From: Deinococcus sp. QL22
GTDB taxonomy: Bacteria > Deinococcota > Deinococci > Deinococcales > Deinococcaceae
Direction: 5' to 3'
Assembly: GCF_023370075.1 (NCBI RefSeq)
Contig: NZ_CP097151.1
Coordinates: forward strand, 186,001-250,000
Length of the DNA stretch: 64,000 nt
The translations under genes were made by a program, and so were the position numbers. Below, in pieces: positions 17,417 to 26,796 of this stretch (position 1 is the stretch's first letter; each line of letters starts with the position of its first letter). The notes below the pieces were generated by a model. It was not told where the DNA came from, ran no database searches, and worked only from the letters and a program-made list of their open reading frames with translations.

Positions 17417-19858
17417 ATGACGACCCCCAATCCACGCGGCGTATTTCACATGATCGGCAACGCGCACATCGACCCCGTCTGGCTCTGGAACTGGCAGGAG
17501 GGCTTTCAGGAAATCAAGGCCACCTACCGTTCTGCACTCGACCGACTGACGGAACATCCAGACTTTGTGTTCACCTGTTCCTCTGCGGCGCACCTGTCCT
17601 GGATTGCCGACAACGAACCCGAAATGTTCGAGGAAATTCGTGGGCGGGTCGAGGAAGGGCGCTGGGCGTTGGTAGGTGGCTGGTGGGTGCAGGCCGATTG
17701 TGCGCTGCCCAGCGGTGAAGGATTTGTGCGCCAGGGCTTGTACGGGCAACGGTTCTTTCAGGCCCGCTTTGGCCGCACTGCGGATACGGGCTACAACCCG
17801 GACTCGTTTGGGCACGCCGGAACCCTGCCCCAGATCCTGCTCAAAAGTGGGCTGAAAAACTACACCTTTATGCGTCCGGGGCCACACGAGCAGGCCCTGC
17901 CCAGCCGCCTGTTCTGGTGGCAGGGTCCAGACGGCTCGCGGGTGCTGACCTTCCGGATTCCATATGAATACTGCACCTGGGGCAAAGATTTGGAAGCCCA
18001 TGTCCGCAAATGCACCACCGAACTGGGCGGCCCGGTCAATGAGCTGATGTGCTTTTACGGTGTCGGCAACCATGGTGGCGGCCCCACCAACGAAAACCTC
18101 GCCTCTGTGGCCCGGATGAACGCGGAGGGCGGTCTGCCAGAGCTGCGGCTCAGTGACCCCAGCCGCTACTTTGAAGCCGTTGGGAAGCTGGAGGTTCCGG
18201 TCTGGTCCGATGAACTGCACCATCACGCGGTGGGCTGCTACGCGGTGCATTCCGGCGTCAAACGCTGGAACCGTAGCGCCGAACTGGCCCTGATCCGGGC
18301 CGAGAAATTCGCGGCGCTCGCGGCAGCCGTTACGGGCCTTTCCTATCCACGCGCCGATCTGGAACGCGCCTGGAAACGGGTGCTGTTCAACCAGTTCCAC
18401 GACATTCTGGCGGGCACCTCTATAGAAAGCGCCTATGAAGACGCCCGCAATGAATACGGCGAGGCGCTGGCCACCGCGCAGCACATCACCAATGCAGCCG
18501 TGCAGCGCCTCAGCTGGCGCGTGACCGTGCCCCACCGCGAGGGCAGCAAGCCGTATGTCATTTTCAATCCTCATCCGTGGCGCACCCAAGTGCCCATCGA
18601 GCATGAGACGGGCGGCGTGCCCGCAGAGTTTACCGTGACCGACGAACAGGGCACACCCATTCCTGTGCAGCGCATCCGGTCAGAGGCCACCGTAACGGGT
18701 TGGCGCAAGCGCCTGACCTGGATGGCCGACCTGCCGCCCTTTGGGTACCGCACCTATACCATTCTGCCCGAAGCTGCGCCAGAAACCCCGCCTGTGGAGG
18801 CCAGCCACCTGCATCTGGACAACGGCCTGCTGCGGCTGGACATCGATCCCCAGACAGGCGGCATTTCGCGCCTGCTTGATCAACGCAGCGGCGCAGAAGT
18901 CTTTCAGGGAACAGCCGCTGTAGGCACCGTGATGCGCGATCCGAGCGATACCTGGAGCCACGGCGTGTTCCGGTACGACGACGTGGTGGGTCACTTTGCA
19001 GACGGGCACAGCACGCTACTGGAGCAGGGCCCGGTTCGCAGCACCATTCGCACCACCGCCCAGTTTGGTCGCAGCACGCTGACGCAGGAATTTACGCTGT
19101 ATGCCGACCAGCCGTATGTACAGGTGCGCGTGCAGGTCGCCTGGCACGAAGCCCAGCAGGTGCTCAAGCTGATCTTTCCCACCCATCTGCACTTTCCACA
19201 GGTGACCTACGAAGCGCCTTACGGGGTCACGGAGCGGCCCACCGACGGCAACGAGGAACCCGGCCACCGCTGGGTTGACCTGACCGGCGTACACCGGCCC
19301 AGCGGAGCCGTTCGCGGTCTCAGCCTGATCAACGATGCCAAATACAGTTATCACGCCCTTGAGCATGAACTGGGGCTGACGGTGTTGCGCTCGCCTATCA
19401 TTGCCCACCATGATCCCTACGTGCCCACGGAAGGCGGAAACTACCGGTTCATGGATCAGGGCGAGCAGCAATTTACCTACTGGCTGTATCCCCATGACCT
19501 CACCTGGCGCGACGCCGAGACTCCCCGCTGGGCCGCCGCGCTGACCGAACGGCCCGTGACGATTCCCGAAACCTTCCACGAAGGCCCCCTCGACTCAGCC
19601 GCATCCTTTATGCGAATCGAACCCGCCAACGCTCAGATCACGGTGGTCAAACGCGCCGAAGACGACCACGGCTACGTGCTGCGCGTGGTCGAAACACACG
19701 GCCAGCCCACGCAGGCAGTCGTGGATCTGCTTTTTTTGAACCGCAGCCTGCATCTTCAATTGGGCGCTTATGAACTCAAAACCATTCTGATCCCAGACGG
19801 TGGCGGCCCCCCCCTAACCCTGAATCTCACCGAGCTGGACATCTGGGGAGAGATCTAG
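17417..19858 (+). CDS. Alpha-mannosidase, GH38 (third of three)
   Basis: An 813-residue GH38 alpha-mannosidase, paralogue of the one at 6932. GNAHIDPVWLWNWQEG at residues 14-29 supplies zinc ligands. GYNPDSFGHAGTLPQIL places the nucleophile Asp near residue 129. FNQFHDILAGTSIESAYED is the conserved helical motif. The ATG at 17417 follows the isomerase stop by two bases with GAGG just upstream; an earlier in-frame start would overlap the isomerase. Last gene of the kinase-isomerase-mannosidase operon. Confidence 0.92.
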   Translation: MTTPNPRGVFHMIGNAHIDPVWLWNWQEGFQEIKATYRSALDRLTEHPDFVFTCSSAAHLSWIADNEPEMFEEIRGRVEEGRWALVGGWWVQADCALPSGEGFVRQGLYGQRFFQARFGRTADTGYNPDSFGHAGTLPQILLKSGLKNYTFMRPGPHEQALPSRLFWWQGPDGSRVLTFRIPYEYCTWGKDLEAHVRKCTTELGGPVNELMCFYGVGNHGGGPTNENLASVARMNAEGGLPELRLSDPSRYFEAVGKLEVPVWSDELHHHAVGCYAVHSGVKRWNRSAELALIRAEKFAALAAAVTGLSYPRADLERAWKRVLFNQFHDILAGTSIESAYEDARNEYGEALATAQHITNAAVQRLSWRVTVPHREGSKPYVIFNPHPWRTQVPIEHETGGVPAEFTVTDEQGTPIPVQRIRSEATVTGWRKRLTWMADLPPFGYRTYTILPEAAPETPPVEASHLHLDNGLLRLDIDPQTGGISRLLDQRSGAEVFQGTAAVGTVMRDPSDTWSHGVFRYDDVVGHFADGHSTLLEQGPVRSTIRTTAQFGRSTLTQEFTLYADQPYVQVRVQVAWHEAQQVLKLIFPTHLHFPQVTYEAPYGVTERPTDGNEEPGHRWVDLTGVHRPSGAVRGLSLINDAKYSYHALEHELGLTVLRSPIIAHHDPYVPTEGGNYRFMDQGEQQFTYWLYPHDLTWRDAETPRWAAALTERPVTIPETFHEGPLDSAASFMRIEPANAQITVVKRAEDDHGYVLRVVETHGQPTQAVVDLLFLNRSLHLQLGAYELKTILIPDGGGPPLTLNLTELDIWGEI

Positions 19859-19989
19859 ACCCTGATCCCTATCTAGCAGAGCGGCTCTGAACAGTGTAAC
19901 TGACCTCTGTGCCTGACCGAGAGTGCTTGGCAGCAAAGGTGACTGACATTAATTTGCCGGAAACTGCTGGCCTTATCCGGTTCCCCCGG

Positions 19990-20198
19990 ACTCCTTGTGG
20001 GGCTGGCCGTGATGAACGATCATCTCGCAGACGCGACCGGGTTTCCGGCGTTCCTGCACGTCTCGGTAACTCAGGGGAAAGCGATGGCACAGCCAAACCG
20101 CGTGCTGGATGATCGTTCATTGAGAAGCGGTGGCGGTAGAGTTTCCGGTCAGTCAGGGCAGGCCAGCCTACTCCGACTCCGGTTAAGGCAATACAACC
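19990..20198 (-). pseudogene. IS6-family element remnant (5' end)
   Basis: Eroded 5' end of an IS6-family element. Its terminal repeat (GGTTGTATTGCCTTAACCGG on the minus strand) ends at 20198. Inward, the reading LTDRKLYRHRFSMN and later fragments match the start of the IS6 transposase seen in better form elsewhere here (TDPKPYRHRFPMT), but frames are broken and it fades out by about 20010. It lies 12 bases from the stop of the SDR gene. The 130 bases between the mannosidase and this remnant show nothing recognisable. Confidence 0.7.
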
Positions 20199-20210
20199 CT
20201 CAGGCCTGCT

Positions 20211-21047
20211 TCAGCGCGGCCCGTGGTTAAAGGTGGCGGTGCAGCCACCGTCTACCGTGACAATAGATCCGGTCATAAAGGAACTGTCGTCAGAGGCCAG
20301 AAAGGCGACCACGCGGGCCACTTCATCCGCCTGTGCCTGCCGCCCCAGGGGTTGCAGCGCAGCATTGGCTTCACGCCGTGCCCGTGCGGCGGCTGCCTGC
20401 TCGGCTGGCAATTTGGCCACGCTGCCGCCCATATCGGTATCGATGTACCCCGGACAAACGGCGTTGACGCGGATGCCCTGGGGGCCGTAGTCCACCGCAA
20501 GCTGCCGGGTCAGATTGACCAGCGCGCCTTTAGAGGCACAGTACGCTGGCGCCCGCAACGCCCCGATCAGGCCATAGGTCGAAGCAATATTGATGATGGC
20601 CGCCTGGTGGCCGGTGGCAAGCAGATGCGGCATCGCTGCTTTCACGCACAAAAAGGGACCCCGCACGTTGACCGCCATGACCCGGTCCCACAGCTCTATG
20701 TCCATCTCATGGGCCAGACTGGACCCCCCTGAAATTCCAGCATTGTTGACCAGGATATGCAGCGCGCCGTATTCCTCAACGGTCTGTTTGATCAGGCGGG
20801 CTACCTGTGCGGGTTCCGAAACGTCACAGGCCACAAAAACAGCCTGACCACCTGCCGCGCGGATCAGTGCAGCGGCGGCTTCGCCCGCCTCAAGTTGCAT
20901 GTCGGACACCACCACCCGTGCCCCCGCCTGTGCCAGTGCCAGCGCCGTTGCGCGCCCGATGCCGCCAGCCGCCCCGGTTACCACTGCCACGCGTCCTGTC
21001 AACTTGCCGTGTTCACTCCTCTGGAGTTCTTTGTCAGATAAAGGCAT
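20211..21047 (-). CDS. SDR family oxidoreductase
   Basis: A classical short-chain dehydrogenase/reductase of about 278 residues. VVTGAAGGIGRATALALAQAG is the cofactor-binding loop, NNAGISGG the structural motif, NIASTYGLIGALRAPAYCASKGAL gives catalytic Ser, Tyr and Lys, and GYIDTDMG and the GSIVTVDGGCTATFNHG end are typical. An acidic residue after the second strand (VVVSDMQ) suggests NAD preference. Substrate unknown. The start is uncertain: no strong ribosome-binding site precedes 21047, and the frame stays open to 21116. Stands alone. Confidence 0.85.
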   Translation of the reverse strand: MPLSDKELQRSEHGKLTGRVAVVTGAAGGIGRATALALAQAGARVVVSDMQLEAGEAAAALIRAAGGQAVFVACDVSEPAQVARLIKQTVEEYGALHILVNNAGISGGSSLAHEMDIELWDRVMAVNVRGPFLCVKAAMPHLLATGHQAAIINIASTYGLIGALRAPAYCASKGALVNLTRQLAVDYGPQGIRVNAVCPGYIDTDMGGSVAKLPAEQAAAARARREANAALQPLGRQAQADEVARVVAFLASDDSSFMTGSIVTVDGGCTATFNHGPR

Positions 21048-21224
21048 AGGGCCAATGTACACGTGCCGCAGCCCTCTCCTGTTGCTAAACCCTTCAGGCA
21101 AAAAGCTGTGCCTCAACCTGTTTTTGCTCTGACCCGCAAGTGGCGTGGGTGCAGTCGCTGAACCGTATCGAAGATGGATCAGTTCAGCAAAGGGAGCAAT
21201 CTACCTGTCTCGACTGCACTGAGG

Positions 21225-21572
21225 TCACAGGGGCTTCATAGGTTTCATGGGTGTCATGGGTTCTATCGGCTTCATACCCTGACCGTCCGGCACAGCCTTC
21301 AACTCGACCGCCCCGTGTTTGCCCAGGTCGGGGGCCTCGCCCAGCGACTGAACCTGGTTGCCGTGCAGCGCGAAATACACGGGCGGGTTGGTCCGGAGTT
21401 CCACCACAAAGCGGTCCTGGAGGCGGTGGACCTGAGGCGGAGCGGTCCAGGTGCCTGTTGTGGTGCCGGACGCTTGGGCCTGTCCCTGCTGCTCAACAGA
21501 GATGAGGGTCTGCTCGCCGTGCTGCTCAAGCGTGAGGGTCCGGCCATCATCGAGCTGCGCTTGGTAAGCCAT
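21225..21572 (-). CDS. Small hypothetical protein with Pro-Met-Lys-rich tail
   Basis: A 115-residue reading frame with even composition and glutamine-rich beta-strand-like N-terminal part (YQAQLDDGRTLTLEQHGEQT), ending in a repetitive tail of MKPIEPMTPMKPMKPL type built from near-copies of the codons for MKP/MTP. No membrane segment or signal peptide, no known domain recognised. Coding is supported by GC-rich third positions and sensible composition, not by homology. The repeat makes the C-terminus prone to length variation. Confidence 0.55.
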   Translation of the reverse strand: MAYQAQLDDGRTLTLEQHGEQTLISVEQQGQAQASGTTTGTWTAPPQVHRLQDRFVVELRTNPPVYFALHGNQVQSLGEAPDLGKHGAVELKAVPDGQGMKPIEPMTPMKPMKPL

Positions 21573-22041
21573 GCCTCAGCCTATCTGCTGGATGTCGGAG
21601 GTTTGTTGGGTTCAGCTTTACCAATGGATCAAGTGGGCTTGTAGGCGCTTCAAACGGCCCTCAGACCCTACAGAACCGGCGACCGGGCGCCGACAGCTTC
21701 ACCTCTGTACCTTGCAGGAGGCCGAAGAATAAAAAGGACGGGCGGGCGGCGTTGATGCTCGTCCACGGTCTGTTACAACTGGAGGTGGGGTTTCCGATAA
21801 CTGAGTTCTTCAGCAAGAAGCGGCGAGAAGTTGATGTTCCACTGTCTCAGCGTGTCGTGACTTACCAACATACCGCGTTTGTATCTTAGGAGAGTCGAAG
21901 AAACTCGACATTGCTCAGGGACGCTTGGGTGCTGGGAGGGATGAACACGATTTTCACGGTGGGACTTGACCCCGCTCAGGAGATGCGCTCGCCCTCCCCC
22001 AGCTCTGGTGGTCGAACGGAATCGATGGCCCTTCTTGAGGA
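21573..22041. other. Non-coding stretch upstream of IS110-type transposase gene
   Basis: About 470 bases without a convincing gene. It directly precedes an IS110-family transposase gene, so part of it should be the left end of that element. In IS110 elements this end is known to encode the bridge RNA. I could not define the element's boundary or fold the RNA by eye. Confidence 0.4.
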
Positions 22042-23041
22042 GTGAGCCTGCAGGTGCAAGCGAGACCGTGGAGCACGTCCTTTCCCGGCGTCGGGAATTC
22101 TCTGTCCCTTGGAATCGACATCAGCCAGTCTACTTTTGATGCGGTGTTCCTTCAGGGGGCTGTTCAGCGCCACAAGGTGTTTGCCAACACCGCTGCTGGG
22201 TTCAAAGCGCTGACCACTTGGCTGACCACCCATGCGACGCCGACTTGCCACTTCTATATGGAGGCCACCGGCCGGGATCAACTGCCGTTGACCACGTACC
22301 TCCATGCCGCTCTCCACACGGTCAGTGTGGTGGACCCAGCCCGCAGCAAGGCCTATGGGCTGAGCCGAATGAGCCGGAACAAACCGGACAAGACCGAAGC
22401 GCTGCATCTCGCGCAAAATGCAGCTTGGGACCCAGCGCCCTCCGAATGCCAAACCTTGACTGCTTTGGTTCATCTTCTGGAGGAGCTCGAGGCGACCCGG
22501 CAGCAAGAACTCAACCATGTGGAAGGCACAGAACATGTCTATGCTCGTCCTTCTCTTGACGCTCATATCGCCGACCTCGATCTGGAAATTCAGGAGGTAT
22601 ACCTGCGTCTGCACGAACACGTCCTGGCGCATCATGAGTTGCGACGTCAGGAAGAGTTGCTCACGAGGATCCCGGGGGTGGGCAAACGCACCGCCCGGAG
22701 AGTGCTGGCCGAAGTTCAGATCATGGACTTCGAGCATGCCCAAGCAGGTCGCTGCATCTGCAGGTCTGACCCCACAGCAGCGCACTTCAGGGTCATCTCT
22801 CCGACGAGGGCGCCTCTCGAAGATGGGCAACGCCAGTGTACGCCGAGCGCTCTCTTCCCCTGCCCTTTCAGCGATGCGAGGGAATCCCATCGTCAAAGCG
22901 TTCTGTCTCGGTCTTCCAGTGAAAGGCAAGCCAAAAATGGTGATCGTAGGCGCCGCCTTGCGGCAATTGTTGCACCTCCTGTACGGGGTCTTGGAGCATG
23001 GCGTTCCCTGCTCACCAGCGGCGTGGGTCATCGACGCTTGA
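22042..23041 (+). pseudogene. IS110-family transposase, frameshifted
   Basis: A DEDD transposase gene broken by one frameshift. The N-terminal RuvC-like half (SLGIDISQSTFDAVFLQG with the first Asp, HFYMEATGRDQ with Glu) runs in one frame to about 22745. The second half (QVAASAGLTPQQRTSGSSLRRGRLSKMGNASVRRAL, the transposase_20 region with the conserved Ser) continues in the next frame to a stop at 23041. The shift falls in the CATGCCCAAGCAGG segment. The usual D-x-x-D pair after KTD is DKTE. Different in sequence from the IS110 gene at 59.3-60.2 kb, so the two are separate elements. Confidence 0.82.
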
Positions 23042-23553
23042 CTTTGAAGACGGAATCTCCTGAAGCAGTTCCTGCACATCCTGGGCCCAGAGCGGGAAGC
23101 GCTAGTACAGCTAAGGCCCAGCCAGATGGCATGCTGGATGCTGCTGCTGAAGACGCGATGGCGGTGGGGCGTTGGGTCAGTCACCAGCGCCACCCTACCG
23201 GTTAACCTGACAGCACCTTTCGAAATGCTGAACGCGCCCGACCAGCGTTCTGGTTTTGCTCCTCCCCGCGACAGCAAGGACGAGGGCATATGTGTCCGTA
23301 TGTTCAACGATGCCCTGCTGATCTGTGCTGAACATTATCTCGGTGATGTTGGAACCGCCGGATGGCCGAGGGGGCGAAGGTGTGCGGGAGACCTGGAAGA
23401 GATCTTGGCTCCAGTACTCTCAATATGCTGACTCGTTGTGCCGAGCGGGTGATCCGACTGATGGTAAATGGCTGTCCAGAGTTTCGGGAGTGTCATCAGC
23501 CTGCAGGTCAATACGGCGGTCTGCAGCCAGATCCAGACTGGGCACTGCCTCGG
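23042..23553. other. Gap without recognisable gene, between IS110 remnant and parA
   Basis: Short open frames occur (for example a plus-strand one at 23126-23431), but none has a family motif or good start. A coding-like scrap around 23060-23160 (QFLHILGPEREALVQLRPSQM) may be part of another dead transposase; I could not assign it. The 3' half may carry parA control sequences. Confidence 0.35.
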
Positions 23554-23575
23554 CCACACATAACGTTATGTGTGG
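23554..23575. promoter_or_regulatory. Perfect 22-bp palindrome upstream of parA (parS or operator candidate)
   Basis: CCACACATAAC followed immediately by its reverse complement GTTATGTGTGG, no spacer and no mismatch, 21 bases before the parA start. Centromere (parS) sites of parABS systems are short palindromes usually placed close to the operon, and ParA/ParB operons are commonly autoregulated at such sites. Only one copy was noticed in the window. Confidence 0.6.
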
Positions 23576-23596
23576 TTCAGGTAAGCTGGCAGAGTC

Positions 23597-24385
23597 ATGA
23601 CCATTTATACGTTTTTCAATCACGCTGGAGGAGTGGGAAAGACATCGGCGACCCGCGATTTTGGCTATGAGCTGGCCTCCCGTGGCCACCGAGTCCTGCT
23701 GGTCGACTTCGATCCACAAGGAAATTTAACCTCCTTTCTTGGTGCTGACAAATGGAAGCTAGCGCCAGAGTCGACACTCTTGGCTGCCCTGCTGGAAGAC
23801 GATCCCAAAAGTGTGGCGGGCCGCTTGCCGCCCACCATCGATGTGCACGGCCTGTCCCTGTACCCTGCCACCATTGATCTGGCCATCGCCGAAGCGCAGC
23901 TGATCGCCAAATTGGGCCGGGAGCGGCGGTTGGCCAATATTCTGGCCCAATTGCCCCAGCCGTACGATTATGTACTGATTGACTCGCCTCCCAGTTTGGG
24001 TACCCTCACGGTGAACGCCCTGGTGGCGGCTGACGCCCTGATCGCGCCGGTAGCCACCCGTTTCAAGGCCATTGACGGTTTGCCGGGCCTCACCCGGATG
24101 GTGAGCGAATTGGGGTGGGTCAAGCCTGGGCTGGGGTTCGCTGCCTTCCTGCCCACCATGTACGATCAGCGCAACCGCCACGATTCTGAGGTGCTGGAGA
24201 TGATCCGCGAGCAGCTGCAGCCCCTGGCACCGGTCCTGCCTGCGGTGCGCTACCGGGCAGCCGACCACAACGACGCCAGCATGAGCGGCCAGCCGGTGCA
24301 GGTGTACAAGCCGGGCAGTGAGGCCGCCCGGGATATGGCCCAGGCGGTGAGCGCTTTTCTCGCTTTGGAAGGCGTGCCGTCGTGA
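23597..24385 (+). CDS. parA: ParA family partition ATPase
   Basis: A 262-residue P-loop ATPase that drives DNA segregation with ParB. The deviant Walker A box reads HAGGVGKTSATRDFGYELA at residues 9-27 (the usual leading Lys is His), the A' motif is VLLVDFDPQGNLTSFLG, and the Walker B region is YDYVLIDSPPSLGTLTVNAL. No N-terminal DNA-binding extension, so it is a type Ib-like or chromosomal-type short ParA. It overlaps parB by GTGA. The pair marks a self-partitioning replicon. Confidence 0.93.
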   Translation: MTIYTFFNHAGGVGKTSATRDFGYELASRGHRVLLVDFDPQGNLTSFLGADKWKLAPESTLLAALLEDDPKSVAGRLPPTIDVHGLSLYPATIDLAIAEAQLIAKLGRERRLANILAQLPQPYDYVLIDSPPSLGTLTVNALVAADALIAPVATRFKAIDGLPGLTRMVSELGWVKPGLGFAAFLPTMYDQRNRHDSEVLEMIREQLQPLAPVLPAVRYRAADHNDASMSGQPVQVYKPGSEAARDMAQAVSAFLALEGVPS

Positions 24386-25401
24386 GCCGCAAAGAGCGGC
24401 CCAAACTGCAGATCGGGCCCTTGAAGGCTGCTGGGCAGCCCAGCGAATTGATGTCCGGATTTACCGGCAGTCAGGCTCCCCTGGCCCAGTCGGATCTCGC
24501 GCTTGACCTGATCCAGCCCCGCACCCAGCAGCCCCGGCGCTTTTTTAATGCCGAGACCCTGACCCGGCTGACCGAGAGCGTCCGCGCACACGGCATTTTG
24601 CAGCCGCTCTCCGTTCACCAGACGCCCGAAGGCCGCTACGACCTGATTTCAGGTGAACGGCGCTTGCGGGCGGCTCAGGCGGCGGAGTTGTCGACCGTTC
24701 CTGTCAAGATTTTTACTGGCCTCAGTGAACGACAGATTCAGCAACTCGCCGCCATTGAAAACCTGCAGCGGGAAGACCTCAACCCGGTGGATGAGGTCGA
24801 TGCCGTGCTCGATATCCTGGCGGCTGAGCTTGACCTGCCGCGCGCTCAACTGACGCCCAGACTGGAGCGCTGGAAATCGATGAAGATGCGCGATCCGGCC
24901 CTGGGGCGGGCCAGTGAAGAAGACCGGGAAGCCATTGCCAAACTCGATACCCTCTTCCGCGGGCTGGCGAGGGGTGAGTGGGCGTCGTTCGTCGCCAACC
25001 GGCTGCCCGTCTTGCGGTTGCCGTCCGCACTTTTGGAGGCGGTTCGGGAAGGCAGGCTCGAATACACCAAAGCCATCGCACTCCGGCGTGCACCTGAACC
25101 TCTGCAGTCGGCCTTGCTGCGCGAGGCCCCCTCATTGTCGGTTCAGCAACTGCGGCAACGGGTGCGGGCCGACGCCTCCACGCCGGAGGTCGCTGAGGGA
25201 GTGAGCCAGGCCATCACCACCCTACAGGGATTGCTCAAGGTCGAGCGCCTCGCGCAGCTCGGTGCGGCCGACCAGAAGCGGCTCGTTGGGCTGCTGACAG
25301 AAGCGTCGGCCCTGTTGACGGGCGAGCAGGAGTTGACAGGGCAGGGGAGAGGTTCCCCGAAGACGGGACGGCGCCAGGGGAACGTCAGGCCAGACGAGTA
25401 A
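24382..25401 (+). CDS. parB: ParB family partition protein
   Basis: A 339-residue ParB. DLIQPRTQQPRRFFNAETLTRLTESVRAHGILQPL near residues 35-70 opens the ParB/Srx domain; ISGERRLRAAQAA is the CTP-binding box; ENLQREDLNPVDEVDAV leads into the helix-turn-helix part. The C-terminal third is variable, as usual. Translation starts at a GTG inside the parA stop. The N-terminus (KERPKLQIGPLKAAG) is basic, the position where ParB proteins contact ParA. Nearby replication genes are not in the window. Confidence 0.92.
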   Translation: MSRKERPKLQIGPLKAAGQPSELMSGFTGSQAPLAQSDLALDLIQPRTQQPRRFFNAETLTRLTESVRAHGILQPLSVHQTPEGRYDLISGERRLRAAQAAELSTVPVKIFTGLSERQIQQLAAIENLQREDLNPVDEVDAVLDILAAELDLPRAQLTPRLERWKSMKMRDPALGRASEEDREAIAKLDTLFRGLARGEWASFVANRLPVLRLPSALLEAVREGRLEYTKAIALRRAPEPLQSALLREAPSLSVQQLRQRVRADASTPEVAEGVSQAITTLQGLLKVERLAQLGAADQKRLVGLLTEASALLTGEQELTGQGRGSPKTGRRQGNVRPDE

Positions 25402-25547
25402 GGTGGTCTACACCTTCGCCGGTGCTGTACAAGGCGGTTCACCTTGACATCTCCTGCCTGTAGAGCACGGCTTGAAGGACGGCGAACCTTTGGGCGGCGC
25501 CTTTAGGCAATCCGGCGCCCTTGCCTACCTCCGCCTCATCCTGTTTG

Positions 25548-25757
25548 GGTTGTGTTGCCTTAACTGGGTTGGGGTAGGCTGGCCGTCCGCGACCGACCCA
25601 AAACCGTACCGCCACCGATTCCCGATGACATCATCCAGCACGCGGTTTGGAAGTACCACCGCTTTCCCCTGAGTGACCGAGACGTCCAAGAATTGCTCCA
25701 CCAGCGCGGTATCGAGGTTAGCCACGAGACTCTCCGCGAATGGTGCATCAAATTCAC
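25548..25757 (+). pseudogene. IS6-family element remnant (5' end)
   Basis: Begins with the terminal repeat GGTTGTGTTGCCTTAACTGG at 25548, then TDPKPYRHRFPMT, and fragments of the helix-turn-helix region (ETLREWC-type) in shifted frames. The match to IS6 transposases ends near 25757, so about three quarters of the element is gone. The following 240 bases to 26000 show no gene. Confidence 0.75.
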
Positions 25758-25999
25758 TGTTCCAACGCTCTGGTCTGAAGCCATGTACTGGAGTGCAAGC
25801 GGCTGTGAGATCAGGCATTTCGGCAGAGGAGGTAAAAACTACCCTGCAACCGATACCGAATGACAGGCAACTCGTCCAAGAGAGGGACGTAGGTGTCATG
25901 GCGTCAAGGCGACTTTAGTCGCTCCCAAACCCCTGTCCTTTCAGTGTAGGGTTGTTTAGTCCACCGTGTCATGGTGCCACTCGTCCAACCATTCCATGA

Positions 26000-26020
26000 G
26001 CGCGGCGTGGAACGCCGCGC
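26000..26020. terminator. GC-rich hairpin past the truncated SDR gene
   Basis: Nine-base arms GCGCGGCGT/ACGCCGCGC around GGA. It lies 14 bases beyond the end of the minus-strand SDR gene, where a terminator would be, but has no T-run. Confidence 0.35.
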
Positions 26021-26033
26021 CACGGTTGTTCAC

Positions 26034-26570
26034 CTACGTGCGCTCGCCCTCCAGGCCGCGCACCAGTTGTTCTCCGAGCGCTGCGGCGGGCAGCAACACC
26101 CGTCCCGCTGGCTGCTGGCCCCGCACCTCATCCACAGACTCTCCCAGCAGCGCTGCGCGGCTCCGCGCTGAGGTTGCTGCAAGATTCCCCTCGACACCGG
26201 ACGGCACCAGCAGCGTCACATGAATGCCTTCTGGAGCCAGCGCCGCGCGGAGGACGCCAGCGTAGCCCGTCAGCGCGTGCTTGGTCGTGGCGTACAGCGC
26301 CGACAGGGGATCCGGTTCCCGAATGGCCAGACCAGAGCCTGAACCCGTCAGGACGATGCCTGCACCCGGTTGGCGGCGCATGAGTGGAAGAAAGGCCTGA
26401 ACGGCTAGGACGCTGGTCATCACGTTCAGTTTCCAGACCCAGTGCCAGTGGGCTTCCGTGAGCTCGTCCAGGGGGCGCATATCCAGCACACCGACCGTTA
26501 CTACGAGCAGGTGCAGCTCTGGGAGGCGACGGGCCAGATGCTCAAGTGAGGAAGGCAACACGACCGTCAC
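26034..26570 (-). pseudogene. SDR oxidoreductase lacking its cofactor-binding N-terminus
   Basis: About 178 residues matching the second two thirds of a short-chain dehydrogenase: LHLLVVTVGVLDMRPLDEL (NNAG-region replaced by VTVG), HWHWVWKLNVMTSVLAVQAFLP, GIVLTGSGSGLAIREPDPLSALYATTKHALTGYAGVL with Ser, Tyr and Lys, and GIHVTLLVPSGVEGNL. The TGxxxGxG loop is missing; the frame begins at a GTG in the middle of the fold. Upstream sequence to 26730 shows no intact start. Most likely a truncated, inactive gene. Confidence 0.65.
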
Positions 26571-26735
26571 GGATCACAGGGCGGCCCGTCAACTCTCGCC
26601 GCGGAGGCCATGGCCACCTTCTTCTGATGGTCGCCAGTGGTGTCCATCCGGCAAATTCCTGAACGCCAGTCCTCAAGACCGCGTCCTCAACTTCTGCGGC
26701 CCTGGATGCCCGATCATGCCCCACAACAGACCTGG

Positions 26736-26781
26736 CCAAAAGGAACTGACGAAATCACGCTATTTCGTCAGTTCCTTTTGG
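26736..26781. terminator. Strong 20-bp hairpin terminator
   Basis: Perfect 20-base arms beginning CCAAAAGGAACTGACGAAAT around a 6-base loop (CACGCT), ending ATTTCGTCAGTTCCTTTTGG. On the minus strand it ends in a T-rich arm 16 bases past the stop of the lipoprotein gene, so it fits an intrinsic terminator for that gene. Confidence 0.85.
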
Positions 26782-26796
26782 CACAACTGCTCTTTC

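Noticed and set aside
17354..18604. 416-codon minus-strand frame opposite the third GH38
   Set aside because: Antisense shadow of the GH38 gene; no family motif.
21976..23307. 443-codon minus-strand frame over the IS110 gene
   Set aside because: The plus strand carries both halves of a recognisable DEDD transposase; the minus frame is a shadow.
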